Source: Deinobacterium chartae (GTDB lineage Bacteria > Deinococcota > Deinococci > Deinococcales > Deinococcaceae). Taken from it: 64,000 nucleotides of DNA. How positions within the stretch are numbered: position 1 is the first letter of the stretch; every line of letters starts with the position of its first letter. Positions 18,466-28,053 of the stretch are shown here, one piece after another. Under the pieces are notes generated by a model, which was not told the origin of the DNA, ran no database searches, and saw nothing but the letters and a program-made list of their open reading frames with translations. The stretch covers positions 1 to 64,000 of the forward strand of contig NZ_JACHHG010000006.1 in assembly GCF_014202645.1 (NCBI RefSeq). Direction: 5' to 3'. Both the position numbers and the translations under genes were made by a program.

Positions 18466-20811
18466 ATGGCGACCCTGGACGAACTTCGCGAAAAACTGCG
18501 CAAACCCCTGATGCGCGAACTGCTGACTGGCTGCCAGAACAAGGTGGTCGCCGGCGGCATCGAAAAACTGCTCGACAACCTGGGCAAGCCCTTTCCCAAG
18601 GTGCGCGAGGTGCTGCGCGGCTACGCCGACATGGACGAGGCCGACCGCGAGGACCGTCTGCGCGCGGCCCTCGACCTGCTCGCACCCCAGCCCCAGGCGG
18701 CCTTGACCCCACGCCCTGCCCGCCCCAAGGCCAAGGCCGCCCCGGAATCGGTCGCGGTGAGCAACTGGACCCTCGACACCCCGGTCGAGAAGGTCAGCTT
18801 CGGTCCCGGAGCCACCAAGAAGCTGCACAGCCTGGGCCTGTACACGCTGCGCGACATCGCGCACGACTACCCGCGCCGCCACGAGGACCGCCGCGCCCTG
18901 CCCAGCCTGCAGGAGGTCGAAGACGGCCAGAAGGTCACGGTTGCGGGCGTGGTGGTGAGCAAGAACCGCCGCACCCCGCGACCGGGCATGCTGATCCTCG
19001 AGGTGGTCCTCGAGAACGAGTGGGGCGTGCGGGTGCGCTGCACCTGGTTCCAGCAGCCCTGGGTGGAAAAGCAGCTGCGGCAGGGCGCACGGCTGGTGGT
19101 GACCGGGCGCGCCAAGCGCCTGGGCCGCCAGGTGCAGGTGAACGTCGAGTACTTCGAGCTCGAGGAGACCGCCGAGGAGAGCCTGTCGATCGGGCGGATC
19201 GTGGGCGTTTACGATCTCAAGGAGGGCGTGTCGCAGGCCTTTGTGCGCGGAGCGGTGCGCAAGGTGCTGGGCGGGCTGCCGCTCGAGGACTACCTGCCCG
19301 CGTCGGTGCGGGCGCGTTACAACCTGGCCCCGCTGCCCGAAGCGCTGCGCGGCATTCACTTCCCGGAGTCCGAGGAGGAACTGGCCCGAGCGGACCATCG
19401 CCTGCGTTTCGACGAGTTCTTGTTCCTCGAGCTGCGCATGCTGTTACAGGGCGAAGACGGCGTGCTGCTGGGCAAACGCTTCACCTGCGACCCGCAGGAC
19501 ATCGCCACTTTCGAGAGCACCTTGCCGTTCCGCTTCACCGGAGCGCAGCGCCGGGTCCTCGAGGAGATCGCGGCGGACATGCGCGGCGAGCGGCAGATGG
19601 CACGGCTGGTGCAAGGCGATGTGGGCTCGGGCAAGACGGCGGTGGCGGCCTGCGCGCTGTACCTCGCAACCCGCGACGGTTACCAGGGCGCGCTGATGGC
19701 CCCCACCGAGATCCTGGCCCGGCAGCACTTCAAGAACCTGACCCACTACCTGTTTCCGCTGGGGGTGCGGGTCAGCCTGCTGATCGGGGCGATGAGTGCC
19801 CGCGAGAAGCGCGAGGTGCAGCAAAAGCTTCACCTCGGCGAGATCGATGTGGTGGTGGGCACCCAGGCGCTGATCCAAGAGAGCGTGTCGTTTCACAACC
19901 TGGGTCTGGCGGTGGTGGACGAGGAGCACCGCTTCGGGGTGATGCAGCGCCGCGCGCTGCTGCGTGACCGGCCCGACGTGCTGGTGATGTCGGCCACGCC
20001 CATCCCGCGCTCGCTGGCCCTCACCGCCTACGGGGACCTCGAGCTCTCGATCATCGACGAGCTGCCGCCGGGCCGCACGCCCATCGAGACCAAGCTGATC
20101 CAGGACACGCACCGCAAGCAGGCGTACGGCTTCGTGATGGGACAGATCCAGCAGGGCCGTCAGGCCTACGTGGTCACCTCGCTGATCGAGGAGTCCGAGA
20201 CCTTGACCGAACTGCTGGCCGCCACGCAGTTGGCCGAGAACCTGCGCGAGCTGCTGCCGCAGGCGCGCATCGAGCTGCTGCACGGCAAGATGAGCGCTGC
20301 CGAGAAAGACGAGATCATGAACCGCTTCCGGGCGCGCGACTTCGATCTGCTGGTCTCGACCACCGTGATCGAAGTCGGCGTGGACGTACCCAACGCCACG
20401 GTCATGGTGATCGAGAACGCCGAGCGTTTCGGCCTCTCGCAGCTGCACCAGTTGCGTGGCCGGGTAGGACGCGGCAGCCTGCAGAGTTACTGCGTGCTGG
20501 TCGCGGGCGACGCCTCGCAAAAGACCCGGCGTCGCCTGAAGGTGATCGAGGATTCCACCGACGGCTTCGTGATCGCCGAGGCCGACTTGAAGCTGCGTGG
20601 ACCCGGCGAACTGCGCGGCACGCGCCAGTCGGGGGTGCCCGACTTGCGGCTGGGCGACATCACCTCGGACGTCGAGATCATCGAGCAGGCGCGCGAGCTG
20701 GCCAAGGACTTCTTACAGGCCGATCCGACCCTCGAGCAGCCGCGGCACGCCGCCCTGCGCGCCGAGCTGCAGGCCCGAAGCAGCCTGGTGGCGGTGAGAG
20801 AAGTGATCTAG
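18466..20811 (+). CDS. recG: ATP-dependent DNA helicase RecG
   Basis: RecG remodels stalled replication forks and branch-migrates Holliday junctions. The 781-residue protein has an N-terminal extension of about 90 residues (common in Deinococcota), a wedge/OB domain ([13 protein letters not shown]), Walker [13 protein letters not shown], the DEAH-type box as [28 protein letters not shown] (motif III), motif [15 protein letters not shown] and motif [17 protein letters not shown]. The TRG region [16 protein letters not shown] follows. The DExH box is DEEH where DEQH is usual, a conservative change. Transcribed alone from a near-leaderless promoter; a long hairpin terminator follows. Confidence 0.97.
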   Translation: MATLDELREKLRKPLMRELLTGCQNKVVAGGIEKLLDNLGKPFPKVREVLRGYADMDEADREDRLRAALDLLAPQPQAALTPRPARPKAKAAPESVAVSNWTLDTPVEKVSFGPGATKKLHSLGLYTLRDIAHDYPRRHEDRRALPSLQEVEDGQKVTVAGVVVSKNRRTPRPGMLILEVVLENEWGVRVRCTWFQQPWVEKQLRQGARLVVTGRAKRLGRQVQVNVEYFELEETAEESLSIGRIVGVYDLKEGVSQAFVRGAVRKVLGGLPLEDYLPASVRARYNLAPLPEALRGIHFPESEEELARADHRLRFDEFLFLELRMLLQGEDGVLLGKRFTCDPQDIATFESTLPFRFTGAQRRVLEEIAADMRGERQMARLVQGDVGSGKTAVAACALYLATRDGYQGALMAPTEILARQHFKNLTHYLFPLGVRVSLLIGAMSAREKREVQQKLHLGEIDVVVGTQALIQESVSFHNLGLAVVDEEHRFGVMQRRALLRDRPDVLVMSATPIPRSLALTAYGDLELSIIDELPPGRTPIETKLIQDTHRKQAYGFVMGQIQQGRQAYVVTSLIEESETLTELLAATQLAENLRELLPQARIELLHGKMSAAEKDEIMNRFRARDFDLLVSTTVIEVGVDVPNATVMVIENAERFGLSQLHQLRGRVGRGSLQSYCVLVAGDASQKTRRRLKVIEDSTDGFVIAEADLKLRGPGELRGTRQSGVPDLRLGDITSDVEIIEQARELAKDFLQADPTLEQPRHAALRAELQARSSLVAVREVI

Positions 20812-20834
20812 CAGCCCTTGTGGCGGCTTTGGCA

Positions 20835-20869
20835 GCGTGCGGCAAACCCCCTGGGGGTTTGCCGCACGC
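20835..20869. terminator. Terminator after recG
   Basis: Arms 20835-20851 and 20853-20869 are perfect 17-nt reverse complements (GCGTGCGGCAAACCCCC and its complement). The innermost pairs must open to form a loop. Confidence 0.85.
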
Positions 20870-20960
20870 CGGTTGGGGCAGGCCAGGGCCGGGACAGGTC
20901 AGGGTCCCCGGCGAGAACCTGATACCCAGGAAATACTAATGTGATATCATTTAGATACAA

Positions 20961-20977
20961 GGTGACCAGGAGTCACC
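20961..20977 (+). promoter_or_regulatory. Small hairpin in the SPFH gene leader
   Basis: GGTGAC-CAGGA-GTCACC lies just before the GGAGG ribosome site of the SPFH gene, and the palindromic TGATATCA lies upstream at about 20942-20949. Either could be a binding site; no regulator is suggested. Confidence 0.3.
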
Positions 20978-20992
20978 GGAACGGAGGATGCA

Positions 20993-21865
<873 letters not shown>

Positions 21866-21937
21866 ACCGCTCCTTCCGCCGCCCGCCCGCTCCAAGGATG
21901 CGGGCGGCCCCGGCCTTCAGGAGCACCCGGAGGTCTG

Positions 21938-22138
21938 ATGCCCCAGCGCAAGAATTTCCCGCTGCGAATCCGTCCCGACCTCTACGCCGCCCTCGAGCGC
22001 TGGGCCGCCGACGAGCTGCGCAGCGTCAACGGGCAGATCGAATTCCTGCTGCTCGAGGCGGTCAAAAAAGCCGGACGCCTCAAGCCCGGAGATTCGGACG
22101 CGGCCCCTCCTCCCGCAGACGAAACGCCCGAGACCTGA
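21938..22138 (+). CDS. Arc-like ribbon-helix-helix protein
   Basis: The 66-residue protein has an Arc-type ribbon-helix-helix core: [39 protein letters not shown], with a basic strand followed by two helices. An acidic, proline-rich tail follows. Arc-type proteins bind DNA as dimers or tetramers. A GGAGG ribosome site precedes the ATG. The gene follows the SPFH gene by 72 nt with no terminator between them. This SPFH-Arc pairing recurs in bacteria, but its purpose is unclear; autoregulation of the pair is the simplest guess. Confidence 0.82.
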   Translation: MPQRKNFPLRIRPDLYAALERWAADELRSVNGQIEFLLLEAVKKAGRLKPGDSDAAPPPADETPET

Positions 22139-22271
22139 CGGGCGGCCCTGCAGGTCCGGGTTTTTACGGATGAGCTTCAAGCTCGGGCCAAGACCGCCTA
22201 AAGGGCCAATCAACAAAGCTAAGAACTCTCTCAGTAAGGTGCGTCGTACACTTCCGTCACGGAGGTGGACC

Positions 22272-22574
22272 ATGACCGACAACATTCAGCCCGGAATGAC
22301 CGTACAGACCGGTGGGAACGCCAACATCGGCAAGGTGGTCAATTTCAGCGACAATTACCTCGAGGTCGAAGCCACGAACGGGGACCACTACTGGATCCCG
22401 GCCAGCCTGATCGAGAACGTCGGCGAAAGCGTTCTGGTCAAGGGCTCCGAAGATCTGGTGCGGGATCGCTGGCTCAGCAAAGACCCTGCGGCCTTCAAGG
22501 ACGAACTGGTGGACGAGGCCTCGGCCGAGTCCTTCCCGGGAAGCGACCCCCCGAGCTTTACTCCCAACAAATGA
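22272..22574 (+). CDS. DUF2171 protein
   Basis: The 100-residue protein has the DUF2171 beta-rich domain (PGMTVQTGGNANIGKVVNFSDNYLEVE, HYWIPASLIENV), related to the PRC-barrel fold. A C-terminal tail reads DEASAESFPGSDPPSFTP; this motif occurs on many small bacterial proteins. The function is unknown. ATG 22272 has GGAGG upstream; a longer reading from 22170 would give a basic extension without support. A hairpin terminator follows at 22585. Confidence 0.82.
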   Translation: MTDNIQPGMTVQTGGNANIGKVVNFSDNYLEVEATNGDHYWIPASLIENVGESVLVKGSEDLVRDRWLSKDPAAFKDELVDEASAESFPGSDPPSFTPNK

Positions 22575-22584
22575 ATCGTTTCGG

Positions 22585-22616
22585 GGGCGAGTCTGCACGT
22601 GGGTGCGGACTCGCCC
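22585..22616. terminator. Terminator after the DUF2171 gene
   Basis: GGGCGAGTCTGCAC (22585-22598) pairs with GTGCGGACTCGCCC (22603-22616) with one G-U pair and a 4-nt loop, followed by GTTTA. Confidence 0.8.
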
Positions 22617-22684
22617 GTTTATGAGAGAAAAACCCAGGCTACCCCGCCTTCCTGACGGCTCTCTGACGAACGCCCGTTCACGAT

Positions 22685-22714
22685 TTGCTCACTCATGGAA
22701 GGGTCTGCTAAAGT
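22685..22714 (+). promoter_or_regulatory. Promoter upstream of the candidate sRNA/carD leader
   Basis: TTGCTC (22685-22690) and TAAAGT (22709-22714) are separated by 18 bp. Transcription would start near 22721. Confidence 0.45.
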
Positions 22715-22720
22715 ATGGGG

Positions 22721-22848
22721 GTGATGCCGACGATACGTTGTGACCGCTCTGCGACGCTACGCCGTCGGCAAACTCCAGCGGATCCTACCGCATTTGCTGT
22801 TTCGACATAAGTTCATCGGCCCAGTGTATTGCTGGGCCGATTTTGTTT
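22721..22848 (+). ncRNA. Candidate small RNA or attenuated carD leader
   Basis: A promoter-like site at 22685-22714 and an intrinsic terminator at 22815-22848 bracket about 128 nt with no open reading frame of note. The interior is structured: TGCCGACG near 22726 pairs with CGTCGGCA near 22763, and GCGG-6-CCGC follows. The sequence does not match SRP RNA, tmRNA, RNase P RNA or 6S RNA as I know them. It could be an independent small RNA, or the early-terminated leader of carD. Confidence 0.4.
22815..22848 (+). terminator. Intrinsic terminator of the candidate sRNA
   Basis: ATCGGCCCAG (22815-22824) pairs perfectly with CTGGGCCGAT (22832-22841), with a 7-nt loop, followed by TTTTGTTT: a textbook intrinsic terminator, 120 nt before carD. 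Confidence 0.85.
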
Positions 22849-22890
22849 GAACTCTTTTGCGGAAGGCCTAAACCGGGATCGGTTTTCTGC

Positions 22891-22924
22891 GGTACCACGA
22901 GTCTGTGGTGCCGGGGGTATTTTT
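22891..22924 (+). terminator. Second terminator-like hairpin in the carD leader
   Basis: GGTACCAC (22891-22898) pairs with GTGGTGCC (22905-22912), one G-U pair, and a TTTTT run follows at 22920-22924. It lies between the first terminator and carD, so it may be an attenuator. Confidence 0.5.
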
Positions 22925-22927
22925 CTG

Positions 22928-22947
22928 TTCGTCTCTGTTGAGACGAA
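22928..22947 (+). promoter_or_regulatory. Perfect 8-bp hairpin shortly before carD
   Basis: TTCGTCTC-TGTT-GAGACGAA forms a perfect 8-bp stem ending 22 nt before the carD start. It may compete with the hairpin before it, stabilise the 5' end, or act as a protein site. Confidence 0.45.
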
Positions 22948-22969
22948 TCATCGCTGAAAGGGAGTGACT

Positions 22970-23464
22970 GTGAAGAAGTACGTCATGGGCGACCGGGTCG
23001 TTCTCCCCCCCTACGGTGTCGGTGTGGTCTGCGGTATCTCCGAGAAGCGCGTTGCGAACCGCACGTTCGCTTACTACCAGGTCGAATTCCCCAACAGCAC
23101 GTCCAAGGCTTACGTGCCGGTCGACGCGCCCATGGGCGTGGGCCTGCGCCCGGCGCTCACCCACAAGGAAATGCCCGCGCTGCTCAACCAGCTGCGCAGC
23201 GGCCGCGTAGCCCTGCCGCGCCAGTGGGCCGCCCGCCACCGCAAGGTCACCGAGATCCTGGTTAGCGGCGACCCCTTCCAGATCGCGGCACTCGCCTCGG
23301 AAATGCGGCGCTGGAACATCGAGCGCGGCTTGCCCGACCTTGACCGTCAGGCCTACCGCCGCGCCCTGAAGCTGCTGTCCGCCGAGATCCGCGAGATCAC
23401 CGACGGCGGTGCCGACGACATCCGCGCGCTGCTCGACAGCGCGTGGGGCGAAGAACCCAACTGA
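22970..23464 (+). CDS. carD: CarD-family transcription regulator
   Basis: CarD binds the RNA polymerase beta subunit and stabilises open complexes. The 164-residue protein has the N-terminal Tudor-like RNAP-interaction domain (GDRVVLPPYGVGVVCGISEKRV, YYQVEFPNSTSKAYVPVD) and a C-terminal helical DNA-binding domain (PRQWAARHRKVTEIL, DRQAYRRALKLLSAEI). GTG 22970 has GGGAG 7 nt upstream; GTG 22964 would add two residues and lie too close to it. The 250-bp region before it carries a promoter, a strong terminator and two further hairpins, which suggests leader control. A terminator follows. Confidence 0.93.
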   Translation: MKKYVMGDRVVLPPYGVGVVCGISEKRVANRTFAYYQVEFPNSTSKAYVPVDAPMGVGLRPALTHKEMPALLNQLRSGRVALPRQWAARHRKVTEILVSGDPFQIAALASEMRRWNIERGLPDLDRQAYRRALKLLSAEIREITDGGADDIRALLDSAWGEEPN

Positions 23465-23501
23465 GCCCTCGGGCTCCGGAGTACCGCTCACGTTCGTAGC
23501 G

Positions 23502-23533
23502 CCCAGAGAGGACGGTTTTCCCCGTCCTCTCTG
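23502..23533. terminator. Terminator after carD
   Basis: CCAGAGAGGACGG (23502-23514) pairs perfectly with CCGTCCTCTCTGG (23521-23533), with a 6-nt TTTTCC loop. Confidence 0.85.
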
Positions 23534-23593
23534 GCCTGCAGGCCCACAGAAGCTCGTCCAAACAGCGCATCCAGCCCGCCGGCAGGCGCGCGC

Positions 23594-23599
23594 TATACT
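23594..23599 (+). promoter_or_regulatory. -10 box TATACT for leaderless proA
   Basis: TATACT ends 5 nt before the ATG of proA. Confidence 0.6.
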
Positions 23600-23604
23600 G
23601 CCTC

Positions 23605-24879
23605 ATGTCCGATGTAGCTTCTCTTCTTCAACGTGCCCAACAGGCCCGGCGAGGCCTGGGGGCTCTTCCCCGCGACGCGGCCCTAGAGGCCGCCGCACGC
23701 CGGTTGCGGGCACAGCAGGACCAGATCCTCGAGGCCAACGCGCGCGACGTGGCCCGCGAGCGCGAACGCGGCACGCCCGAACCCCTGATCGACCGTCTGC
23801 GGCTGGATTCCTCGCGCCTCGAGGGGATCTGCGAGGGCCTGCGGCAGGTGCGGGCCCTGCCAGACCCGCTCGGCCGGGTCCAAGACGGCTGGACGCACCC
23901 GCAGGGCATGCGCATCGAGCGGGTCGCGGTGCCGTTCGGAGTGGTCGCGGTGATCTACGAATCGCGGCCCAACGTGACGGTGGACGCCGCCGCGCTGATC
24001 CTCAAGGCCGGCAGCGCTTGCGTGCTGCGCGGCTCCTCGAGTGCCCTGGAAAGCAACCGCGCGCTGGTCGCGGCGCTGCGCGCGGGCCTCGAGGAGGCCG
24101 GATTGCCCAGCGACGCCGTACAACTGGTGGACTCGGCCGACCGCTCGAGCGTCAACGCGTTGCTGACCGCGCGCGGCCTGGTGGACCTGGTGATCCCGCG
24201 CGGCGGGGCCGGGCTGATCCGCACCGTGGTCGAGAACGCCCGCGTGCCGGTGATCGAGACCGGGGTGGGCAACTGCCATCTGTTCGTCGAACGCTCGGCC
24301 GACCTCGAGATGGCCCTGGAGATCCTGATCAACGGCAAGGTGCAGCGCCCGGGCGTGTGCAACGCCCTGGAAACGCTGCTGGTAGACCGCGAGATCGCCC
24401 CGGCCTTCCTGCCGCGCGCCGTGCGGGCGCTGCGCGCTCACGGGGTGGAGCTGCGCGGCGACGAGGACGCGCGCACCTACGCCCCCGGCGTGGAGGCGGC
24501 CAGCGACGCGGACTGGGACACCGAGTACCTGGACCTGATCCTGGCGATCCGGGTGGTGGACGGCGTGGAAGGAGCGCTGGCCCACATCGCTCGCCACGGC
24601 AGCGGGCACAGCGAGGTCATCGTGACCCGCGACCTCGCGGCTGCGCAGGCTTTCCAAGACGGCGTGGACGCGGCGGCGGTGTACGTGAACGCCTCGAGCC
24701 GCTTTACCGACGGCTTCGAGTTCGGTTTCGGCGCGGAGATCGGCATCTCCACCCAGAAGCTGCACGCGCGCGGCCCGATGGGTCTGCGCGAACTGGTCAG
24801 CTACCAGTACCGCGTCACCGGCCACGGCCAGATTCGCGGCAGCAACCCGCAGCCCAGCGCCGCGCAGGAGCAGGCTTGA
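23605..24879 (+). CDS. proA: Glutamate-5-semialdehyde dehydrogenase (gamma-glutamyl phosphate reductase)
   Basis: ProA reduces gamma-glutamyl phosphate with NADPH, the second step of proline synthesis. The 424-residue protein shows the family landmarks: VPFGVVAVIYESRPNVTVDAAAL, LRGSSSALESNRALV, IPRGGAGLI, ETGVGNCHLFVE, and the catalytic Cys in QRPGVCNALETLLVD. FTDGFEFGFGAEIGISTQKLHARGPMGL lies near the end. The gene is first in a proA-proB operon, reversed from the common proB-proA order, and its stop codon overlaps the proB start. A leaderless start is likely. Confidence 0.97.
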   Translation: MSDVASLLQRAQQARRGLGALPRDAALEAAARRLRAQQDQILEANARDVARERERGTPEPLIDRLRLDSSRLEGICEGLRQVRALPDPLGRVQDGWTHPQGMRIERVAVPFGVVAVIYESRPNVTVDAAALILKAGSACVLRGSSSALESNRALVAALRAGLEEAGLPSDAVQLVDSADRSSVNALLTARGLVDLVIPRGGAGLIRTVVENARVPVIETGVGNCHLFVERSADLEMALEILINGKVQRPGVCNALETLLVDREIAPAFLPRAVRALRAHGVELRGDEDARTYAPGVEAASDADWDTEYLDLILAIRVVDGVEGALAHIARHGSGHSEVIVTRDLAAAQAFQDGVDAAAVYVNASSRFTDGFEFGFGAEIGISTQKLHARGPMGLRELVSYQYRVTGHGQIRGSNPQPSAAQEQA

Positions 24880-25934
24880 GGCGCATCGTCGTCAAGATCG
24901 GCTCGAGCAGCCTGACCGACGAGGCCGGGCGCATCGAGCAGCGGCGCCTGTGGGCCATCGCCCGCGCGGTGCGCGAACTGGACGCACAGGTCGCGGTGGT
25001 CTCCTCCGGTGCCGTGGCGGCGGGCTGCGGACTGCTGGGACGCCCCCGGCCGCGCACCCTGCCCGAGAAGCAGGCCTTCGCGGCGGTCGGTCAGGCCGCC
25101 CTGATGCAGGACTGGGCCCGCGCGTTCGCGCCCAGTCCGGTCGCGCAGTTCCTGCTCAGCGCCGGGGACATCCACAACCGCCGCCGCTTTGTGCGGGCCA
25201 AACACGCCCTCGAGGCCACCTTCAAGGCGGGTGCCGTACCGATCATCAACGAGAACGACACGGTCGCCACCGAGGAATTGCGCCTGGGTGACAACGACAC
25301 GCTCTCGGCCTGGGTCGCCTACCTCGCCGAGGCCGAGACCCTGCTCCTGCTTACCGACGTGGACGGCCTGTACACCGCCAACCCGCGCAGCGACCCGCAG
25401 GCCACCCGCATCCGCGTGGTCGAGGACGTAGACGCGGTCGCGCACCTCGCGCAAGGTGCGGGGTCCGCGCGCGGAACCGGCGGGATGCACACCAAGCTGC
25501 GCGCCGCGCGCATCGCGGCGGACGCCGGCATCGAGACGGTGATCCTGGGCGGCGGCGGGCTGGGCTTGGAAGCCTGGGCGCGCGGTGCCGACGTGGGCAC
25601 ACGCATCCTGGCGCGCAGCGGCGCCGCACGGCGCGGCTGGCTGCGCCATCAGCCGGTCGCAGGCACGGTGCGCATCGACGCCGGAGCGGTGGCGGCCCTG
25701 CGCAGCGGTCGCTCGCTGCTGCCGAGCGGGGTGACGGCCGTGGAGGGCCACTTCGGCTTCGGGGACATGGTGAGCCTCGAGGGGCCCGATGGCCCGGTGG
25801 CCCAGGGTCTGTCGAACTACGACGCGGCCGAACTGCGGCTGATCGCGGGCGCGCAGACCAGCGAGATCGAAACGCGGCTGGGCCACAAGGATTACGACGA
25901 GGTGGTGCACCGCAACCAGCTGGTGCTGCTCTGA
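24876..25934 (+). CDS. proB: Glutamate 5-kinase with C-terminal PUA domain
   Basis: ProB phosphorylates glutamate to start proline synthesis. The 352-residue protein has an amino-acid kinase domain (RRIVVKIGSSSLTDE, VVSSGAVAAGC, PIINENDTVATEELRLGDNDTLSAWVA, TDVDGLYTANPR, GTGGMHTKLRAA) and a C-terminal PUA domain of about 75 residues (GTVRIDAGAVAALRSGRSLLPSGV). The start is read as TTG at 24876, because the kinase motif begins two residues later and no ATG or GTG fits; TTGA overlaps the proA stop codon, giving tight coupling. Full length for the PUA-containing form. Confidence 0.96.
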   Translation: MRRIVVKIGSSSLTDEAGRIEQRRLWAIARAVRELDAQVAVVSSGAVAAGCGLLGRPRPRTLPEKQAFAAVGQAALMQDWARAFAPSPVAQFLLSAGDIHNRRRFVRAKHALEATFKAGAVPIINENDTVATEELRLGDNDTLSAWVAYLAEAETLLLLTDVDGLYTANPRSDPQATRIRVVEDVDAVAHLAQGAGSARGTGGMHTKLRAARIAADAGIETVILGGGGLGLEAWARGADVGTRILARSGAARRGWLRHQPVAGTVRIDAGAVAALRSGRSLLPSGVTAVEGHFGFGDMVSLEGPDGPVAQGLSNYDAAELRLIAGAQTSEIETRLGHKDYDEVVHRNQLVLL

Positions 25935-25944
25935 GGGAGGCCCC

Positions 25945-26621
25945 ATGAAAATTGCGCTGGTCTCCGACATTCACGGCAACCTGCTGGCCCTCGAGGCGCT
26001 GCTGGCCGACCTGGGGCGCGAGCGGCCCGACCAGGTCGTGTGCCTGGGAGATCTCGCCACAGACGGCCCGCGCCCACGCGAGGTGATCCGCAGCGTGCGG
26101 GCCCTGGGCTGGCCCACCGTAGCCGGAAACACCGACACGTGGCTGCTCGGCCCGCAGCCTTTCGCGGACGGCTCCGAGGAAAAGCGCGCATGGAGGACAC
26201 CGAGCGCTGGAACCTCGCCCGACTCGAGGTGGATCTGGGCGGCGTGAAGCTGCTGGCCTTTCACGGCAGTCCGGCCTCGAACCGCCAGGTCATCGGAGCA
26301 GACACGCCCGAAGCCGAACTCGAGGCGCTGCGGGGAAGCTCGGCAGCCACGCTGCTGGCCGGGGGCACACGCACCGCCCGCCGCTGCGCACGCTCGAGGG
26401 CTGGACGCTGCTGAACCCGGGCAGCGTGGGTTCTGGCCTACCGCAAGGACGGCGCGGGCCATGACAACGTGCCTCATGCCGAGTACCTGCTCCTCGAGGT
26501 GCGCGGGGCGACGTTGGACGTGCGCTTCCGGCAGGTGCCCTTCGACCTGGCCGCCCTGCGCCGCGACATCGTGGAAAGCGGGATGCCGCACGCCGAGCGG
26601 TGGGCGGCCGGGTGGCGCTGA
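25945..26621 (+). pseudogene. YfcE/MJ0936-type metallophosphoesterase with three frameshifts
   Basis: The reading frame begins well (MKIALVSDIHGNLLALEALL, VVCLGDLATDGP, VAGNTDTWLLG) with the metal-binding DIHGN, GD and GN motifs. To continue homology it must change frame near 26190 (into MEDTERWNLARLEVDLGG, LLAFHGSP), near 26363 (into GHTHRPPLRTLEGWTLLNPGS, with the GHTH metal motif), and near 26430 (into YRKDGAGHDNVPHAEYLLLEV) before a stop at 26619. All motifs of a calcineurin-like phosphoesterase survive across the frames. Two shift points sit at G-rich runs, so sequencing error is as likely as real decay. It starts 10 nt after proB with a GGGAGG ribosome site. Confidence 0.75.
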
Positions 26622-26626
26622 CGTAA

Positions 26627-26662
26627 CGCCCGGGAGGCGACACCCGGCCCTCCTCCCGGGCG
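26627..26662. terminator. Terminator between the phosphoesterase and rsmB
   Basis: CGCCCGGGAGG (26627-26637) pairs perfectly with CCTCCCGGGCG (26652-26662), with a 14-nt loop, between convergent genes. Confidence 0.7.
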
Positions 26663-26670
26663 GCTTGCGC

Positions 26671-27900
26671 TCAGTCGCGCTGAAGCCGCGCCACGAAGAA
26701 CCCGTCCAGCCCGTGGTCGGCCACCGTAAACGCTCCTGCCCCGGCCGGTACGGCGGGCACCTCGAGGGCGAGTTCCTGCGGGGTGAACTCGGGATGGTCG
26801 GCCAAGAAGGCCTCGAGCACGCCTGGGCCCTCGGCGTGGGTGAGCGAGCAGACGCTGTAGAGCAGCGTACCGCCCGGCGCCACCCCGGCAGCGGCGGTCT
26901 CGAGCATGCGGCGCTGCAGCTCGGCCATCTCCAGCGGCTCGGCGGGCGTCAGGCGCAGCTTGATCTCCGGGTGCGCGCGCAGCGTGCCGCTGCCGGTGCA
27001 GGGCGCATCGAGCAGCACCACGTCCGCGGCCTCGAGGTGCTGCGGCTGCGCGAGGTCCGCCTGCTTGAACTCGCCCTCGAGGTGCAGCCGCCGGAAGTTG
27101 CCGCGGGCGGCCTCGTGCTTGCGCGCGTCGAGGTCGTACGAGATCACGCGCGCCCCGGCCAGCGCCAGGAACGCCGCCTTGACGCCGCTGCCGCCCGCCA
27201 GGTCCAGCACACGGCGGTCTTTCAGGTCTCCGAGGGCCGAGACCACCGCGTGCGAGGCCGGGTTGACCGGCTGCGCCTGACCGCGCTGGAAAGCGCGGGT
27301 CTCGCGCAGCGGGCGGTCGAGGCTCACGCGGAACACGTCGCCGTAGCCGGGCTCGACCACGCTGCCCTCGTCCTCGAGGTCGCGGATGCCCGCGTCGCTC
27401 AGCCACAACCACAGCGGGGCCGGGCGCGTCTGGTCCTCGAGGACGCCTGCGGCGCGCTCGCCGTACGCGGCGCGGAATTCGTCGGCCAGCCAGCCGGGCA
27501 GGCCGTAGCGCACCTCGTCCGTAGCGCTGTCCGGGCGTTCCACGCGGCGCAGCACCGCGTTCACCAGGCCGCTGAGGCGTCCCACCTCCTGTTTGGCGAG
27601 CTCCACGTACTCGGAGACCACCGCGTGCGCGGGGGTCTCGAGGTACAGCTTCTCGAAAGCCCCCGCCAGCACGATCGAGCGGGCACGCATCGGGGTATTT
27701 GCGCGCAGCAGCGGAGCCAGGGCCACCTCGAGGGCAGGCAGCCAGCGCAGCGTGCCGTAGACGATGTGGGTTGCCAGGCCCGCGTCGCGGGCGCTGAGGC
27801 GGGCGCGGCCCAGTGCGCCGTCGAGGGCCGGTGCGGCGAACGCACCTTCTTGCAGGACCGAGCGCAGCACGCGGACGGCCAGGAGTCGGGCAGGATTCAA
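26671..27900 (-). CDS. rsmB: 16S rRNA m5C967 methyltransferase (RsmB/Sun family)
   Basis: The 409-residue protein has an N-terminal NusB-like RNA-binding domain ([29 protein letters not shown]) and a C-terminal RNA m5C methyltransferase domain. The SAM loop is [14 protein letters not shown], and the motif IV Cys lies in [18 protein letters not shown]. Motif VI reads [13 protein letters not shown], supplying the second Cys. The PCTGSG and YSVCS forms are slight variants of the usual PCSGxG and YSTCS. The combination of NusB domain and Nol1/Nop2 fold identifies RsmB. A TATACT -10 box lies at 27972-27977 on the minus strand, about 70 nt before the ATG. Confidence 0.9.
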   Translation of the reverse strand: MNPARLLAVRVLRSVLQEGAFAAPALDGALGRARLSARDAGLATHIVYGTLRWLPALEVALAPLLRANTPMRARSIVLAGAFEKLYLETPAHAVVSEYVELAKQEVGRLSGLVNAVLRRVERPDSATDEVRYGLPGWLADEFRAAYGERAAGVLEDQTRPAPLWLWLSDAGIRDLEDEGSVVEPGYGDVFRVSLDRPLRETRAFQRGQAQPVNPASHAVVSALGDLKDRRVLDLAGGSGVKAAFLALAGARVISYDLDARKHEAARGNFRRLHLEGEFKQADLAQPQHLEAADVVLLDAPCTGSGTLRAHPEIKLRLTPAEPLEMAELQRRMLETAAAGVAPGGTLLYSVCSLTHAEGPGVLEAFLADHPEFTPQELALEVPAVPAGAGAFTVADHGLDGFFVARLQRD

Positions 27901-27971
27901 GGAACCTCCAGAAGGCAGGTCAGGAAAAAGGGCTCGGGCCAGAAAAGGTCACGGGGGACCTCGAACATGTC

Positions 27972-27977
27972 AGTATA
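27972..27977 (-). promoter_or_regulatory. -10 box TATACT for rsmB
   Basis: TATACT read on the minus strand, about 70 nt before the rsmB ATG. The -35 region is less clear. Confidence 0.45.
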
Positions 27978-28007
27978 CTCCCCCTCCCCCGGTTTACGGG
28001 CGCCAAG

Positions 28008-28041
28008 TGTGAGGAGGCGGGCTTTGGCCCGCCTCCTCACA
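28008..28041. terminator. Terminator after the YugP-like gene
   Basis: TGTGAGGAGGCGGGC (28008-28022) pairs perfectly with GCCCGCCTCCTCACA (28027-28041), loop TTTG. It ends the minus-strand protease gene and insulates the rsmB promoter. Confidence 0.85.
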
Positions 28042-28053
28042 TAGCGTTTCCGG

